A DNA stretch of 64,000 nt from Solicoccozyma terricola (GCA_001600875.1 BCLD01000003.1:409712-473711), one strand, 5' to 3'. Counted from the first letter of the stretch, positions 46,168 through 58,128 are shown. Translations and numbers: made by a program. The notes: a model not told the origin generated them from the sequence alone.

Positions 46168-49145
46168 ATGGAACCCCGCAGACGGTCGGTGCAACCGGCT
46201 AAGCAGCCGCCGCCTTCTCCAACGCTCATGAAAGGACAAGCCGTCAAGCAGGTGAGCATCTGACAGGCTTGGGAATGGGATCATCGTCCGGCAAATTGAT
46301 GAAGCGGGTTTTTGATCCCTCCATCAGCGATCCGTATACAGCTCGTATCTCCTGCGAGGTCTCTTGTTATGCGCCATCGGCGGTCTGTTATCCGTTGTAC
46401 GTCCAGTTCCTTCCGGCATGTGCTGAATAAACTCAGCGTTAATTCGAGCTACCCAGGTCCTCTTTCGTGCTGGTATACCATACTTCTCGTCGTCTACAAT
46501 CTCGCAAAACAAAGTTGCTACTCATATACCGCCGATAACGGACGGTAAACCTGTACCTGGATGGCTCCAAGGAGGTACATATGCCGCATTGCCAGAAACA
46601 CCTCAAGGCAATACTTTGAAATTACAAAGGGATGTAGAGAAGCAGGCGGCGATCCGAGAAGCATTTCAGGTGGGTCCTTGGAGTGATGCTGCTGGGAGGG
46701 AACATGCAAGGCTGATGACTGTATCTCGAGGAGTAGGAATCGTGGGCACTTTACGGTGGGTATTAGACGTCGGTAGTGTGTCTCGCATCAATAGCTGACG
46801 AGCTGACAAACAGAGACGCACGCCTGGGGATCCGACGAAGTGCGAATTGGTTTGTCACCTGGCCTTAGTACAAACGGTATCTAAGATTTTTATTCCCTCA
46901 TTCAACAGTTCCACCCCATCTCCAAATCAGGTTCCAACTTGACTAGAGCGGGTGGCGTCGGTTATACCATCGTCGACGCACTGGACTCACTCCTCGTCAT
47001 GGACCTCCGAGATGAATACAAGCGAGCGAGAGATTGGGTACGCACCGAGTTGACATTCGATAGAGATGGCGAATATAACACGTTCGAGGTACGTTCCTGG
47101 TGGGCGTCGGGCCGTTCGATCGGATTAAAAGATGAGCTAGGTACTCATCTCTTGAAAGGACGCACAGACAACCATTCGACTCCTCGGTGGTCTCCTCTCG
47201 GCACATTACCTGACTTCCCTGGATGCTGAATATTCCGCCACGGATGCCGACATGTATCTGCACCACGCTGTTGACCTAGCAGATCGGTTAATGGCCGCAT
47301 TCGAGAGCCCAACTGGTCTGCCATGGTCTCTTATAAATCTAGGAAAGAGACAGGGCATCCCTGACAAGGACAACAACCGATGGGCAAGTCTGGCCGAGGT
47401 TGGCACGCTCGCGTTAGAGTTCAAGTATCTGAGTCATTTAACAGGGGACATGACGTATTGGAGAAAGGTGGAGACAGTGAGTCGTCGCGAAGCAATAAAG
47501 GCACTCGTGACAGCTGACATACTGTGATACTAGGTCACCGCTATTCTCAACAAAGAGGCAACGGTAGAAGGAATTGCATCTATATTTATATCGTAGGTGA
47601 AAGTCGATACAAAAGCTGATCTTCCCAGCTCTAGCATCCGACTGAACGCCTCCCCCAATCAGACCAGACAACGGCAAGTTCATGATGTCAGACATACGGC
47701 TTGGGTCGCGAGGAGATAGCTATTACGAATATCTCATCAAGCAGTATCTTCAAACAGTAAGTTGCGGGAGGGAAAGTATCATGTCTGCAATTGTCCTCAT
47801 GATTGATATATTCAGGACCGACTCGAACCGATCTACAGAGATGCGAGTGTGACGCCTCACAAATTTTCCTGTGTCTCCGACTGATACCGGCTCCCCCTTG
47901 ATTCAGATGTATGACCGTTCCATGAGCGGCATTAAACGTCATCTCATGTCTAGGACGCCGAGAGAGAAGATCGTTTACACGCAGGAGCTCATACCACGAA
48001 GAACTCCTTCCGGTGAACCGTGAGCGATACACTACTGTGCGGCGTGTAGACAAGCGATGCTGAGGCTCACTCATCAACGGCAGCTCTTGGCAAATCATGC
48101 CCAAACAGGACCATCTTGTATGCTTCCTTGGCGGCTCTTTCATCCTCGGCCTAACCGAAGGAGGGCGTAAACAAATCGACTGGAATAGATTATCTCGAGA
48201 GGAGTGGGAGGACTATCAGGCCGGCGTCGGCATCATTGAGTCTTGCATGGCTATGCATGACACCGCGACGTTAGACATTTCTTTCCTCCTGTCCAGACAT
48301 GATAGCTGATTGGAACAACTCCCCTGCTAGCGGCCTCGCACCGGAAATCGCCATGTTCAGGCAGACAAGTGAACTTATCGGTCAGGAGAAAGACTGGTAT
48401 ATCAAATCAAGCGGGTGAGTTTCTTCTTGCGGCAGTATTCGCTTCCTGACTGCTGACGACATATTTAATTACCAGCAGTCAAGGAAGGTCACTGATCGAT
48501 GCGCGGAACATCCTTAGGTATGTGAAAAGCAATTTCGTGTCTGATGGCCGTCACTCATGTTACCCTCCCACAGACCCGAAACAGTCGAGTCACTCTTTCT
48601 CGCATACCGACTGACTGGCGAGCAGAAGTATCGCGACTACGGATGGACAATCTTCCAGGCATTTCGAGAACATTGCCGCCTTCCAGGGGGAGGCTATGCT
48701 GGTATTGCTAACGTCGACCACCTTCCCGTCCAGCACGAAGACAAGATGGAGACTTTCTGGCTGGTAAGTCTGCCTCTGACCACAATGTGCGTTGCATACA
48801 CTGGTCTGACGGCCGCATTGATTTGCAGAGCGAAACACTAAGTGAAGGAAATACTCTTTGCCGCCGCTGGACTGATAGACTGATCTTTTGTCGGCATATT
48901 CAGAATATTTATACCTACTCTTTGGAAATCACGATGAAGTGAATTTAGAAGGTGAGTGCATATTGGGAAGAGATGAGAGGCTGTCGGTCTAATATTCCTC
49001 GACCAGGCCATGTTTTCAATACAGAGGTATGTCGGATCTATCAGCGATCGTTCAGAGACGTTGCTCATGAATCCATGTTCAGGCACACATATTCCCGGTT
49101 ATCACTCCGTCTCCTGCCCAACTTACCAGCTTTTCTCAACGCTGA
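46168..49145 (+). CDS. GH47 class I alpha-1,2-mannosidase, ER type
   Basis: Trims terminal alpha-1,2 mannose from N-glycans in the ER, timing glycoprotein quality control. ATG 46168 starts MEPRRRSVQPAKQPPPSPTL; a short cytosolic tail precedes one membrane anchor (YLLRGLLLCAIGGLLSVV), the type II topology of this family. Conserved blocks in order are QHSWDAYVRDAWG, GVGYTIVDALDSLLVMDL, LGGLLSAHYLTS, DKDNNRWASLAEVGTLALEF, MPKQDHLVCFLGG, RPETVESLFLAYRLTG, HEDKMETFWLSETLKYLYLL and a calcium-site block VFNTEAHIF. The gene is split into at least 12 short exons. The donor at CTAA|gtgaag (48840) restores SETLKYLYLL. The stop is TGA at 49143-49145. Assignment to the ER rather than the Golgi subtype is less certain. 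Confidence 0.9.
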
Positions 49146-50800
49146 GGAATACACTACACCGGACCCTACAAGGGCTTACTGTCGACAGACCAGCTCACAT
49201 TTGTAGTGCCTACTAGATCTGCCATCATATCTACAACATACAGTTCACATCAATGTTCATTGTCCAGTCCACTCCTGCATTGACCAGCCTCTAGGCTGAA
49301 GTGCTTGAAGAATTCGGAGACTGTATACATATGAGCTTGGGCTAAGTCAAGTCGCGCTGTCTATTGAAAGGGTAAGATTCGTCGACAAGAAATGCGTTGC
49401 AATCATATCAAGGTAGTGACGCTCCATAAGCGATGACCGACCAATCGACCAATCGGACGATACCAACATGTACACAACGCCGAATATCGCGAATATTCAA
49501 ACCTTGCGCAAAGCAATGTTTTGGCGAAAACATAGCCACCCCTCTTTTTTCCATTTACCAAAATTATCATTCGTTCTGCCCCCACCCTCCCAGGGGCATT
49601 TTGAACACTGCTAAGCCGGATAGCGGCAAGGGAGTGATAAGTGACCCACTTATGCCAGGGTACCCTTAGATAGCTACAGCTCAGGGCTACCTTCCTCATT
49701 AACAGCTCTGTTCATTATGCTCATGTCTAGGGGGTCTAGCATAAGGTTTTAGGGTGAAAAATGGACGATCTCACCCTACTATCTCTTTCCCACATGATAC
49801 CCATGATGCTGTCAGTCGATAGATGTGATATAATAGATGGTGTATTGAATAAGTTCCAAAGGAATCATTTCCTAGTCAAAGGTGCCAAAAGATCTTTTTG
49901 CATGTATTGTTAAGTCGCCACTGAAAGGAATCAATAAAGTGCTTAGTATCCATGTAACAAGGTAGTTTCCCTCTACCGTTCTAGGAAGAAGCAGATGAGG
50001 AATGGAAGGAGCCTCACCCTGCTGCCAAGCAGATGTTCAGAGCTTTCCGCTGTTGATATGGTTTTTCATCATGTAATCGTGATATCTAGTATGCGTTCGC
50101 AATGTGCTTAGCCTGGTCTCCCGATCCAGGCCGAAGCTAGCTGAATGTTTAATGACTGGACATCCAATCCTATTCTCCAACACCTTCTTCTACTTCTTCA
50201 TGAACGCTTTTGCAGACAGCGAGCCAAAGTGGTGCCCGGGGCCATTGTATTACCTACATTAGCATTCTTGACGAACTCTATGTCCAACGATGAATTCTAT
50301 ATTGGGCTGATCGACGCGGGCACCACCTTGCAAAGCACAAATTACAAAGTTCCTGCTCTATTGTGTAGAGACATCAAGGACCATGTTGGCTGCAGTGTCC
50401 ATTTCCGGGAGTTAAAATGCAATGTCAAGCGTAAATATAAACATTTCTGAAGGGGCGGCCACCGGCCCTACAAACATAGAGGAAGAAGTGTGCATTGTCA
50501 CTAACAAGGCAAGGCAAGTCACAGGCCAGATGTCAGACTTCGTGTGCAGGCGGCTTGCATAATGGACCACGACGTCGATTCTAAGCCATAGTAGAACGTC
50601 TCTGCCGGAGAAGGATGGTAAGCGAATGATCATTGGAATCCTTACTGACAACATCCGCAACGAACCCTTCGAGCTCGCCAGCTGATCAATAAGTACAGGT
50701 TTTGTGTCTCCCTACGCTGCTCGACATTGCCGCGCAGTTTTCTGGTCCTGTGTCATGCTCATGCGGACCATGTATCGGTACTGCGTCTCACCGCTGATTG
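49146..50800. other. gene-free AT-rich interval
   Basis: The 3' flank of the mannosidase gene. No open frame longer than about 100 codons has protein-like composition, and no repeat copy is recognised. I see nothing functional in it. Confidence 0.5.
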
Positions 50801-50804
50801 ATAA

Positions 50805-51290
50805 TATGTTACGACCACGCTTTGGCGTAGGCTGCCTGGCACTTGGGTGTATTGGCATACAAGAGTGTTCAGTCAGTAGTTATGGAATTGGATTTACTAG
50901 CTGTCTTGTAAACTGTTCTAGTTGTAGCAAGGAATCCCGAGTCCAGGGGGAACAGCTAGTATGGGCTTGAGGACACACAGTGGTGACTAAGTGTTGAGGG
51001 GCATGTGAACTATAATATCTTTTGGTGAAGAGAAACAGAGAGTACATGAAAGGGGCAGAGAATATGCCAGTATATGCAGAGCTTTGCCGCTGAAAGCGGT
51101 GGCAAGAGAAATGGAGTACTCTTGGAAAGAAGTAAGACATGACAGGACCTCCACCTCTGAAGGTGGTGAAAGTCTATTGTTCTTTGGGTGGTGAAGGTGG
51201 ACCTTGACCCGTAATAAGAATATACTGAATAGGAGTGAGTGGGTGGTGGAGTTTCATTGTTGTAAAGTGAAGGTCCTGTCATAGTAGGGT
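50805..51290. repeat. degenerate repeat, copy A
   Basis: This stretch shares ordered blocks with 52174-52590. The matching pairs are CTTTGGCGTAGGCTGCCTGG / CTTTGGCAGAGGTTGCCAGG, the GGCTTGAGGACAC block, GTGAACTATAATATCTT / GTAAACTATGATACCTT, GAGAATATGCCAGTATAT (identical) and TGGAGTACTCTTG / TGGAGTATTCTTG. No coding capacity is visible. Confidence 0.6.
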
Positions 51291-51780
51291 CATATTAAGT
51301 CAATGCGGGCAGGCATCTCCTTACCGTTAGGGCGCTACGTTGTGGAGCTGCAGGGCAGGTTCGTAACACAATAGAACCAACACTGCCATGCTTATTGGTG
51401 GGGACGTTCCAGTTTCCACCTTCTTTCAAGACCTAACTAAGCACATTATCACGTAATATGTGGGATTTATAGGGTTAGTGTTTGCCTACAGTTAGAAGAT
51501 GAAACAATCCTATATGCGGTAGCTGAGATTCTATACCAGAAACATACAGACAGCCATACTGCATTTTGTCTTCTACCTTTGCTTAGGTTTCTTTCATGAT
51601 TTCTTGTTCCTTCAGTGGCAAACCCGACATTCCATCTTCTCTGCCACAGTGAATATAATGCAATATCCTTGCAAATCCTGAATATTTGCATTGAGCAGTC
51701 CGTTTGAATTTGAGATTGAATACCGATTAAAGTATATGAAACAGCCGAAATAGAGACAAAAGTAATGAAAAGAAGAAGAA

Positions 51781-51794
51781 AAAAAAAGGAAAGG

Positions 51795-51876
<82 letters not shown>
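51781..51876. repeat. A-rich tract with poly-A of more than 80 nt
   Basis: AAGAAGAAAAAAAAAGGAAAGG leads into almost uninterrupted A with one G near 51832. It lies between repeat copies A and B. It could be a degraded retroposon tail or an assembly effect. Confidence 0.8.
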
Positions 51877-51878
<2 letters not shown>

Positions 51879-52173
51879 AGAGAAGATGAATTGCATTTTT
51901 ACTCTTGGCATCCGACTAATGGTCCTCAGTCAACTCAGATATGCGCGTGAATCTGAAATTGTTCGAGTAATGAATGAATGCATGACTGAAGTTCGACATG
52001 TTTTGCTCGCTGGTATAGTCAAGTGTCTTTGTGAAAAAGTAAGGACCATACGATAGTTGCGGACGAGGGTCCGATTTCGGAATTGGTGATGAAACGGACG
52101 ATACCTGAGAGCAACTATGATCGTCAAGGCCGCAAGCTTGTAAACCGACATTGAAATCTCAAAAGAACGGATT

Positions 52174-52590
52174 GTACAGGCACGCAGAGCGTGTTCAAGG
52201 GGAATGATAGAACAGTGAGTGGTTTGCTCCGTGTTACGAGAAAAATCTTTGGCAGAGGTTGCCAGGCGCTTGCTGGCACACAAGGATGGTCAATTGGGAA
52301 TTGTAGCATGGGACGTATTAGCTTCGCTGACTTGCAAACTGACCTAGTTTGGCCAGGAATCACTCAATCCGAGGGAAGAGCTTGTGTAGGCTTGAGGACA
52401 CTTTGAACTGACGAACTGTTGAGAGGAATGTAAACTATGATACCTTGATTGGTGAACAGGAAGGGCTAGAGAATATGCCAGTATATATTGTACTTTGAAA
52501 CTGACAGCAGGGGCAAAAAAGTGGAGTATTCTTGACAGAAGCAAGACCTTGTTATGACTGTATCTTGATGGAAGAGTTATCAAAGTGAGG
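52174..52590. repeat. degenerate repeat, copy B
   Basis: Begins TGTACAGGCACGCAGAGCGT. The next copy begins TGTACAAGCACACAGGATGT about 416 nt later, so B and C are head to tail. Its internal blocks match copy A. Confidence 0.6.
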
Positions 52591-52800
52591 GTGTACAAGC
52601 ACACAGGATGTGTTCAAAAGGAACTGTGGAATGAATGGTGAAGGGGCTTGCTCCAATTGCCAACTCACTGAGTTGCAGCCAGGAATCAATTGACAAAGGT
52701 GAGGGACCAGGTTGGATGGGAGCTCAATGACGGTTGATCTTAATAGCTGAATAATGTATTATACCTGTTGTGAATACGCAGGGAAAAATACAAGGGGACA
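52590..52800. repeat. degenerate repeat, copy C (shorter)
   Basis: Starts TGTACAAGCACACAGGATGT and shares TTGCTCC, the GCCAGGAATCA block and GAGGG/AGG blocks with copy B, but lacks the copy B middle. Probably a deleted third unit. Confidence 0.5.
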
Positions 52801-52959
52801 GAGAAGCTAGTTCCTTCTGCTTTACATATGTGTTCTGGGAAAGGTATTTAGGCATTCAAGTTGTTCGATTCTGTCGGAACCACAGTCACATGACTGCGGA
52901 AGCGCCCCAACCCTTTCTCATCTGAACCCCTCGGAACCCCCCCCCTATCCTCTCTTTCT

Positions 52960-53548
52960 TGTAAGGATACGACCTTTCCCAGGCCTCCTCCTTACCGTTC
53001 CGCGGTGCCACGCTCCACGGATATTCATCCACGTCGATGCATCGACGCACGCACGGCCGTCTCAGCATCGTTCACCGTCCTCACGCCCGCCCAATCGCCC
53101 CTGGCTAACGGCGAATGACCGGGGACCGCTCCTGCATACGTCTTTCATCCCTTTTCTCTCTTTTTCCTCTTTTTCATCTCGCTACGCGATATACGCGCGA
53201 GTACATATAACGGGAGCCCTCTACCTTCGGTGGACGGTCTTTTCCCTTTTCCTCACCCTGTATTAGACCTAGTTCTGCGTACTATACATCGTCTGCGCAT
53301 ANCACNTCCCTCGATCGATCGTCCTTGGATTAGCTACCTTATGGACAACGATCTCTTCTCTCACTTTCGACCTTCATCTCTCGGCCACCGATCCAGCGTC
53401 GCCGATTCTCTCTCTCCCTTGTCGTCAACGTCACTTCGTTCAACTTGACGGCGGTTCTGAATCTAACTGCGAGAGGCCCGATCATTCGTCATCTGCCAAC
53501 GCTTCTTCGACAACGATTCCACGGAATCTGAAAGCCCAGCACCTGACA
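52960..53548 (+). mobile_element. solo LTR (family TGTAAGGATACGACC...AGCACCTGACA)
   Basis: Starts TGTAAGGATACGACC and ends CCCAGCACCTGACA, the same termini as the LTRs at 56307 and 57264. Inside, a CTCACCCTGTA(T/A)TAGAC segment (about 53252) matches 57587. TSD-like flanks do not match (TTTCT left, ATATC right), so a rearrangement is likely. Two ambiguous bases occur near 53302 and 53306. Confidence 0.75.
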
Positions 53549-53873
53549 ATATCGGATAGTGGCGATATCTCGAAGCGCGATAGGAGAATAAGAATGTCTT
53601 AACTGTCCTAGAGTAACCCATCGATATCTAGAGAGATCCGTCGGTTTCTAGAGATGTCCGTCGATTGTAAGAGAAATCCATCGTTTGCAATCGAGGGGCA
53701 TCGGTTGTAATTTAGGAAGCCCGATTAGTCCAAGAGGTGTAAGAGGAGAGCGAAAGAAATAGAGTTAAGTCAAGTAAGGATTCATACCCCAATCCGGACG
53801 TAGATGCGTAGAGTCTGAGGCCCTACGAGAGATGACGTGTCCAGTATTCGAGTAGATTGGTCGTATCCTTACA
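53549..53873 (-). mobile_element. truncated LTR of the same family, inverted
   Basis: About 300 bp is nearly identical to 56665-56964. On the minus strand it starts TGTAAGGATACGACC at 53873. The distal half is missing, replaced by the abutting LTR at 52960-53548. Its start lies inside the 3' end of the minus-strand ORF 53823-54761. Confidence 0.8.
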
Positions 53874-54761
53874 GAGGGCCTTCTGCTCACGCTGTTCTTT
53901 GATCAAATCCTCTATTCCATCCTGTACCTCTTTCTCTTTTCTCTTCTCTCGATGCTTCACCTCGGCTTCTTCAGCATCTCTCCTACATTCACTCGTATCA
54001 GATTCAGGGTGATCAATGGGGTCACACCTTTTTAAACCCATCCCTTTCTGCAGTTCCGCAATTGCCCTCGAGATAAACCCCCTATTCAAGCGATTTTGTT
54101 CGAGACCATGAACAAATTCAATTGCTCCTCGCGAGAATGAGATCATTGAAACTGGGGAGATTATCGAATTCGATGGTGTCGGTGTCACGTGTAGTGTCCG
54201 AGCGAGCCTCTCAAGTTCAAGTATTTGATTCTCAATCTCCTGCATCTTCTTACGATGCCGACGCAATCCTCGATGTTTCTTTTGGTGTTGCTCCTTGATA
54301 CCCTCGTGATCTACCAATTGATGATATGGTGTTTGGATGGGTTTAAATCCCTGTTGAACACTTAGATCTGTCCATTGTCGAGACAAGAGCTCCTTCTGTG
54401 CCGAATGTTCCAACAGTTCCCCAACACCTGAGCTCCACCCAAACTCGATTATTTCAGGGACATGAGAGGAATTCATCATCCTGTTATCAACCTTCATCCT
54501 GTATATAAAGAATACGGCTGTTTGCTTGTATTGCGGATAATAGGAGGGGGATGTTGTGGAGTTGACGGGATGATGGAACGATTTGGCAAGGAGTGCAGGG
54601 TCGCCGCCTGCCGCTGTGTCACCGAGCCATATCAAGACATCTGCAAGTCCAGAGATCTTCCTGTATGTGGTGATTCCTCTTGCTTTATATCCAGGGAGGC
54701 TGAGAAGAGTTTGGGAAACGAGAAGGGTTTGGGAAAGATTGTCAGCGAAGGAAGTTCCCAA
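53823..54761 (-). pseudogene. gene remnant with LTR-derived C-terminus, coiled-coil rich
   Basis: A 312-codon open frame of which the last 16 residues (from CKDTTNLLEYW) are encoded by the LTR that begins at 53873. The body has heptad-like charged helices (KKHRGLRRHRKKMQEIENQI and a C-terminal EAEVKHREKRKEKE region), with no recognised domain. Upstream, 54765-54970 contains further protein-like minus-strand segments (QLTPSIVRLTDQHIAQAERR; KEDVWQWYAYIVAR) in other frames, suggesting exons or a frameshifted 5' part. It is probably the remains of a longer gene cut by retrotransposition. Function unknown. Confidence 0.5.
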
Positions 54762-55186
54762 TCCCTCTACACAGAAGATTTACTTGCCATACTGTTCCGG
54801 TGGATTGCTCAGCGAGCCACGATATATGCATACCACTGCCAAACATCTTCCTTGTTAATCCCATCGTCCTGGATACTGGTTCATGATTGTCCTCGCCCGC
54901 CTTTCAGCTTGTGCAATATGTTGATCTGTCAGTCTGACGATGCTGGGAGTCAACTGATACACAGGTCGTAAGTAGGTGAGGACGAGGGATGGACCCGAGC
55001 TCACTCACACTTGAATGTCTAACCACAACTATCACGACCAACCCATACCCTTCCACAACACCATGCATGATGAGATCGTTGATTTGATCGTCTGTTGCGG
55101 AATCAATATCGATATCTGCTCAAAGGCACATGGGCACGAATGCTCACCATAAGAACAAGGATGTGCTGATGATGTCTGACCCAGGA

Positions 55187-55702
55187 TTACTCACTGTCAC
55201 CACCCCCTGCACCGTCGGCGTCGGCATCATCAATGCCCTCATCCTCGTGCAGAAAACTAGCACTATTTTCCTCCTCTTCCTCTTCCTCTTCCTCTTCCTC
55301 TTCCTCATCCTCTTCCTCTTCCTCTTCCTCTTCCTCTTCCTCTTCCTCTTCCTCTTCCTCATCCTCTTCCTCGTTCAAACTCCCATCTATTGAACCATCG
55401 TGAGATGTACTAGAATTGTCCATGTACTCGTCATTGTTTCCATGATCAATATCCATACGATCATACGTTTCGCCGCCATCATCTTGTCTCTCATCACCAC
55501 CTTGCTCATCACAGTCTTTCTCAGTGTCGCGTTCCTCATCACCATGTCTCTCATCGCTGTGTCTCTCATCACCGTCTCTCACATCATGTTCTCTCTCGTC
55601 ACGGTCCTCTTCAGAATCCGCAACAATCGAGCCATCTCGAGAGGCCGGCGAAACTGAACGTGGAATGCGAAAACTGCCACCTTGCTCCTGGAGAATAGGC
55701 AT
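55187..55702 (-). CDS. highly acidic low-complexity protein segment
   Basis: The open frame encodes 171 residues beginning MPILQEQGGSFRIPRS. It has DERHGDEERDTEKD-type charged repeats, then about 40 near-continuous Glu/Asp residues from a CTT/CTC repeat on the plus strand (55270-55375), and ends DADGAGGGDSE. A second minus-strand frame at 55714-56070 contains a partly repeated SQTRPYTLES motif and may be an upstream exon, but the join needs a frame change. No function recognised. Confidence 0.4.
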   Translation of the reverse strand: MPILQEQGGSFRIPRSVSPASRDGSIVADSEEDRDEREHDVRDGDERHSDERHGDEERDTEKDCDEQGGDERQDDGGETYDRMDIDHGNNDEYMDNSSTSHDGSIDGSLNEEEDEEEEEEEEEEEEEEEEEDEEEEEEEEEEEEENSASFLHEDEGIDDADADGAGGGDSE

Positions 55703-56084
55703 GCTGAATGTTTCTAGCTCAGCTGAAGAAGTGACTGCAAGTTCAAGAGGTCTAGGACGAGTTCGTGGTTCTTGGTAACAAGGGTTTCACCAAATACGTC
55801 TGCTTCTTCTTTTCCCTCGCGATTGGAGTACGGTTGAGAGAACGTGGTCATGGATGCATGAGACTCTAGCGCAGCAATACGTCCAGCTGGTAAGTGAGCA
55901 GTCTCCGAGATGTGTGATTCTTCCCAAGTGGCACGAGCGTTCGAGGTCGAGGTTGCAGGCTCTGCTAAATAAGATTCGAGCGTGTATGGACGAGTTTGCG
56001 AGCGAGCGGTTTCCGATCGAGTGGTTTCCGATATTTGAGATTCGAGCACATATGGACGGGTTTGTGTCACGGGAATTCCTCTGA

Positions 56085-57102
56085 TACGAACCGCGACATC
56101 CTATCGCCACTGCTCTGGCTGGTGGCGTCAAGGTCAAGATTCAGCAAACTGCTGCTGTTATCACAGAGAAGATCGTCCAAGCCGACAAGCTCACCACAAG
56201 AGATTCTATGGCGCTCTTGGTGGAACGGTAAGAGGAGCCAGAGGAGAGACTATTCGAATCTCAAGAATGTCACTAATGACCTCATAGACGCACTTGCAAA
56301 GTCTATTGTCAGGTGCTGGTCTTTCTTCGTAGACTTGGCGGCTTTCGGACTCCTCGTTTCACGAGATGGGACTAAAAGGCTTAATCCAAAGAGGACTGCT
56401 ATGACTGTATTCGGGAACTCACGCAAGTTAGTTTCAGATCTATCCTTTTTACTCACTAGATAATGCTGGGATCCGATGATCTAATGTAGTATGAGTGTTT
56501 AGGTAGCGAGCCTAAGTCGATATATGATTAGTCGAGATGTGAGTGGCAAATGTAGTGTCGTGGAATGCTATGCATTAACAGGGTGAATTACAATAGAGAG
56601 AAGAGGTCCATAAGGGCGTGCTCTTTATAGTAAAACGAAAGTAAAGAACAATGAAGAGAGATATTGTATAGTGGTGATATCTCGAAGTACGAGAGGAGAG
56701 TAAGAATGTCTTAACTGTCCCAGAGCAACCCATCGATATCCAGAGAGATCCGTCGGTTTCTAGAGAGATCCGTCGATTGCAAGAGATATCCATCGTTTGC
56801 AATCGACGAGTGTTGGTTGGTCCAGAAGGCATAAGAGGAGAGCGAAAGAAATAGAGTTAAGTCAAGTAAGGATTCATGTCCCAATCCGGATGTAGACACA
56901 TAGAGTCTGAGGCAATACGAGAGATGACGTGTCCAGTATCGAGTAGATTGGTCGTATCCTTACATCTATGAGACGTGCTGCTGGCACCACAGACTCGGAC
57001 GGAGCAGCGACACCTACCAACCAGGCTGCTGTCACCGAAAGGTTGAGCGAGACGACAAAAAAGGTGACGAATGATCTAATCATCGGAAGTCACTTGCTAT
57101 GA
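56085..57102 (+). pseudogene. unknown gene interrupted by a solo LTR
   Basis: Plus-strand protein-like segments include GGVKVKIQQTAAVITEKIVQ (56118-56180) and, in another frame, NVTNDLIDALAKS ending at the LTR. After the LTR and its duplicated TCTAT, the frame resumes with MRRAAGTTDSDGAATPTNQ and ends TKKVTNDLIIGSHLL at TGA 57100-57102. The echo of VTNDLI on both sides is notable. Removing the element and one TCTAT copy would rejoin the frame at that junction. The frame shift further upstream shows additional decay or an unrecognised intron. The family is unknown. Confidence 0.5.
56307..56964 (-). mobile_element. solo LTR with 5-bp target duplication TCTAT
   Basis: 658 bp. On the plus strand it starts TGTCAGGTGCTGG and ends GGTCGTATCCTTACA, flanked by TCTAT at 56302-56306 and 56965-56969. 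TG...CA ends and a perfect 5-bp duplication define a retrotransposon LTR. No internal gag-pol region accompanies it. Confidence 0.88.
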
Positions 57103-57263
57103 CTCCCTTTCGATGTCAACTTGGAAAACGAGATTATAGTCAGCTTTCTGGAAGAACTGCATTTTGAAGCGTGACTCCTCAAGGTTCGTGATGGTGCCGA
57201 GCGCAAGCTTGCCACATATGGTGGAAAATCATGGTCATTCATTGTGTCACTGCTTCTGAGAAT

Positions 57264-57864
57264 TGTAACGATACGACAATAGCGACACGTCACGACTGGT
57301 TAGTCACCACCAAAACCATCCTAGCATTCCATTCGTCGCCAGGAAAATGATCTCATCTTTCTGGCAACATTTGCAGCAATGAAACACAACCTTAGCATTC
57401 CATTGTCGCCAGAACGACGACCTCGTCTTTCCGACAACAGTCGCAGTACCAACATCTCGCCTTATTCTCTTCTCACGCCAAACGTTCCCTTGGTGGCACA
57501 CCAACATCTCTTTCCACCTCTATCACTCAATTCATGTATAAATAAGGAGAGTAGGCTCATCTGTTAGCTCTCTTACTTCCCTTTTACTCACCCTGTAATA
57601 GACTCAGTTCTAAGGAGTATACCATATCACCTGAATCATCAATCGAACATACTATCGACAAGCGACTTCACTCGGACTAGCTATCCTCATCTCATCACAC
57701 TTCACCACACACATCCACACGTACATGCGAAGAGAGGCATCTAGGCAAGGTCTGAATTACAACAAGCACAGATCCCGAAAGAAGTCATCGCAGTCATCTT
57801 GATCGTTAAGCGTTAACGGAGCAATCCTAAAGCGTTAACCAATCGACAAGACCAGCACCTGACA
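57264..57864 (+). mobile_element. solo LTR, same family, no matching target duplication
   Basis: 601 bp from TGTAACGATACGAC to GACCAGCACCTGACA. It includes a TATAAATA-like box near 57536 and the shared CTCACCCTGTAATAGACTC segment. Flanks are AGAAT and GTCCT, so the insertion is old or recombined. Confidence 0.75.
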
Positions 57865-58128
57865 GTCCTAATGTTGTAACAATCTATCCTATGACTGCGC
57901 TGATTGTATTGTTTATAGCTACGGCTGAAGCACTTTGACGAGTGTTTCACTCCATGGAGAAACTCGAATCAGTATTGTCGAATTGATCTTCCAGTCATTG
58001 TGTCTCACTCTCCGCTGTAGCATTGGCGCAGCAGGGATGTATATGGACATGAAGCTCAGAGATCTCTGGAAGGGAGATCCCAATACCTCACAGAACCTGG
58101 ATCAGTGCCGAGATGTTTGGAATCGGAT

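Noticed and set aside
49146..53000. CRISPR arrays or tRNA genes
   Set aside because: No regularly spaced identical repeats were found, and CRISPR is not expected in a fungus. I could not identify a convincing tRNA by eye anywhere in the window, though a covariance search would be needed to exclude one.
52585..53878. A 1284-bp LTR bounded by GAGGG duplications (52585-52589 and 53874-53878)
   Set aside because: The GAGGG match is present, but the left end (TGTACAAGC) belongs to the degenerate repeat family and does not match the LTR family terminus AGCACCTGACA. The interval also contains another complete LTR. Probably coincidence.
55130..55393. Plus-strand ORF with a long Leu/Phe-rich run resembling a membrane protein
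   Set aside because: It is the shadow of the Glu/Asp tract on the minus strand and has no other protein-like sequence.
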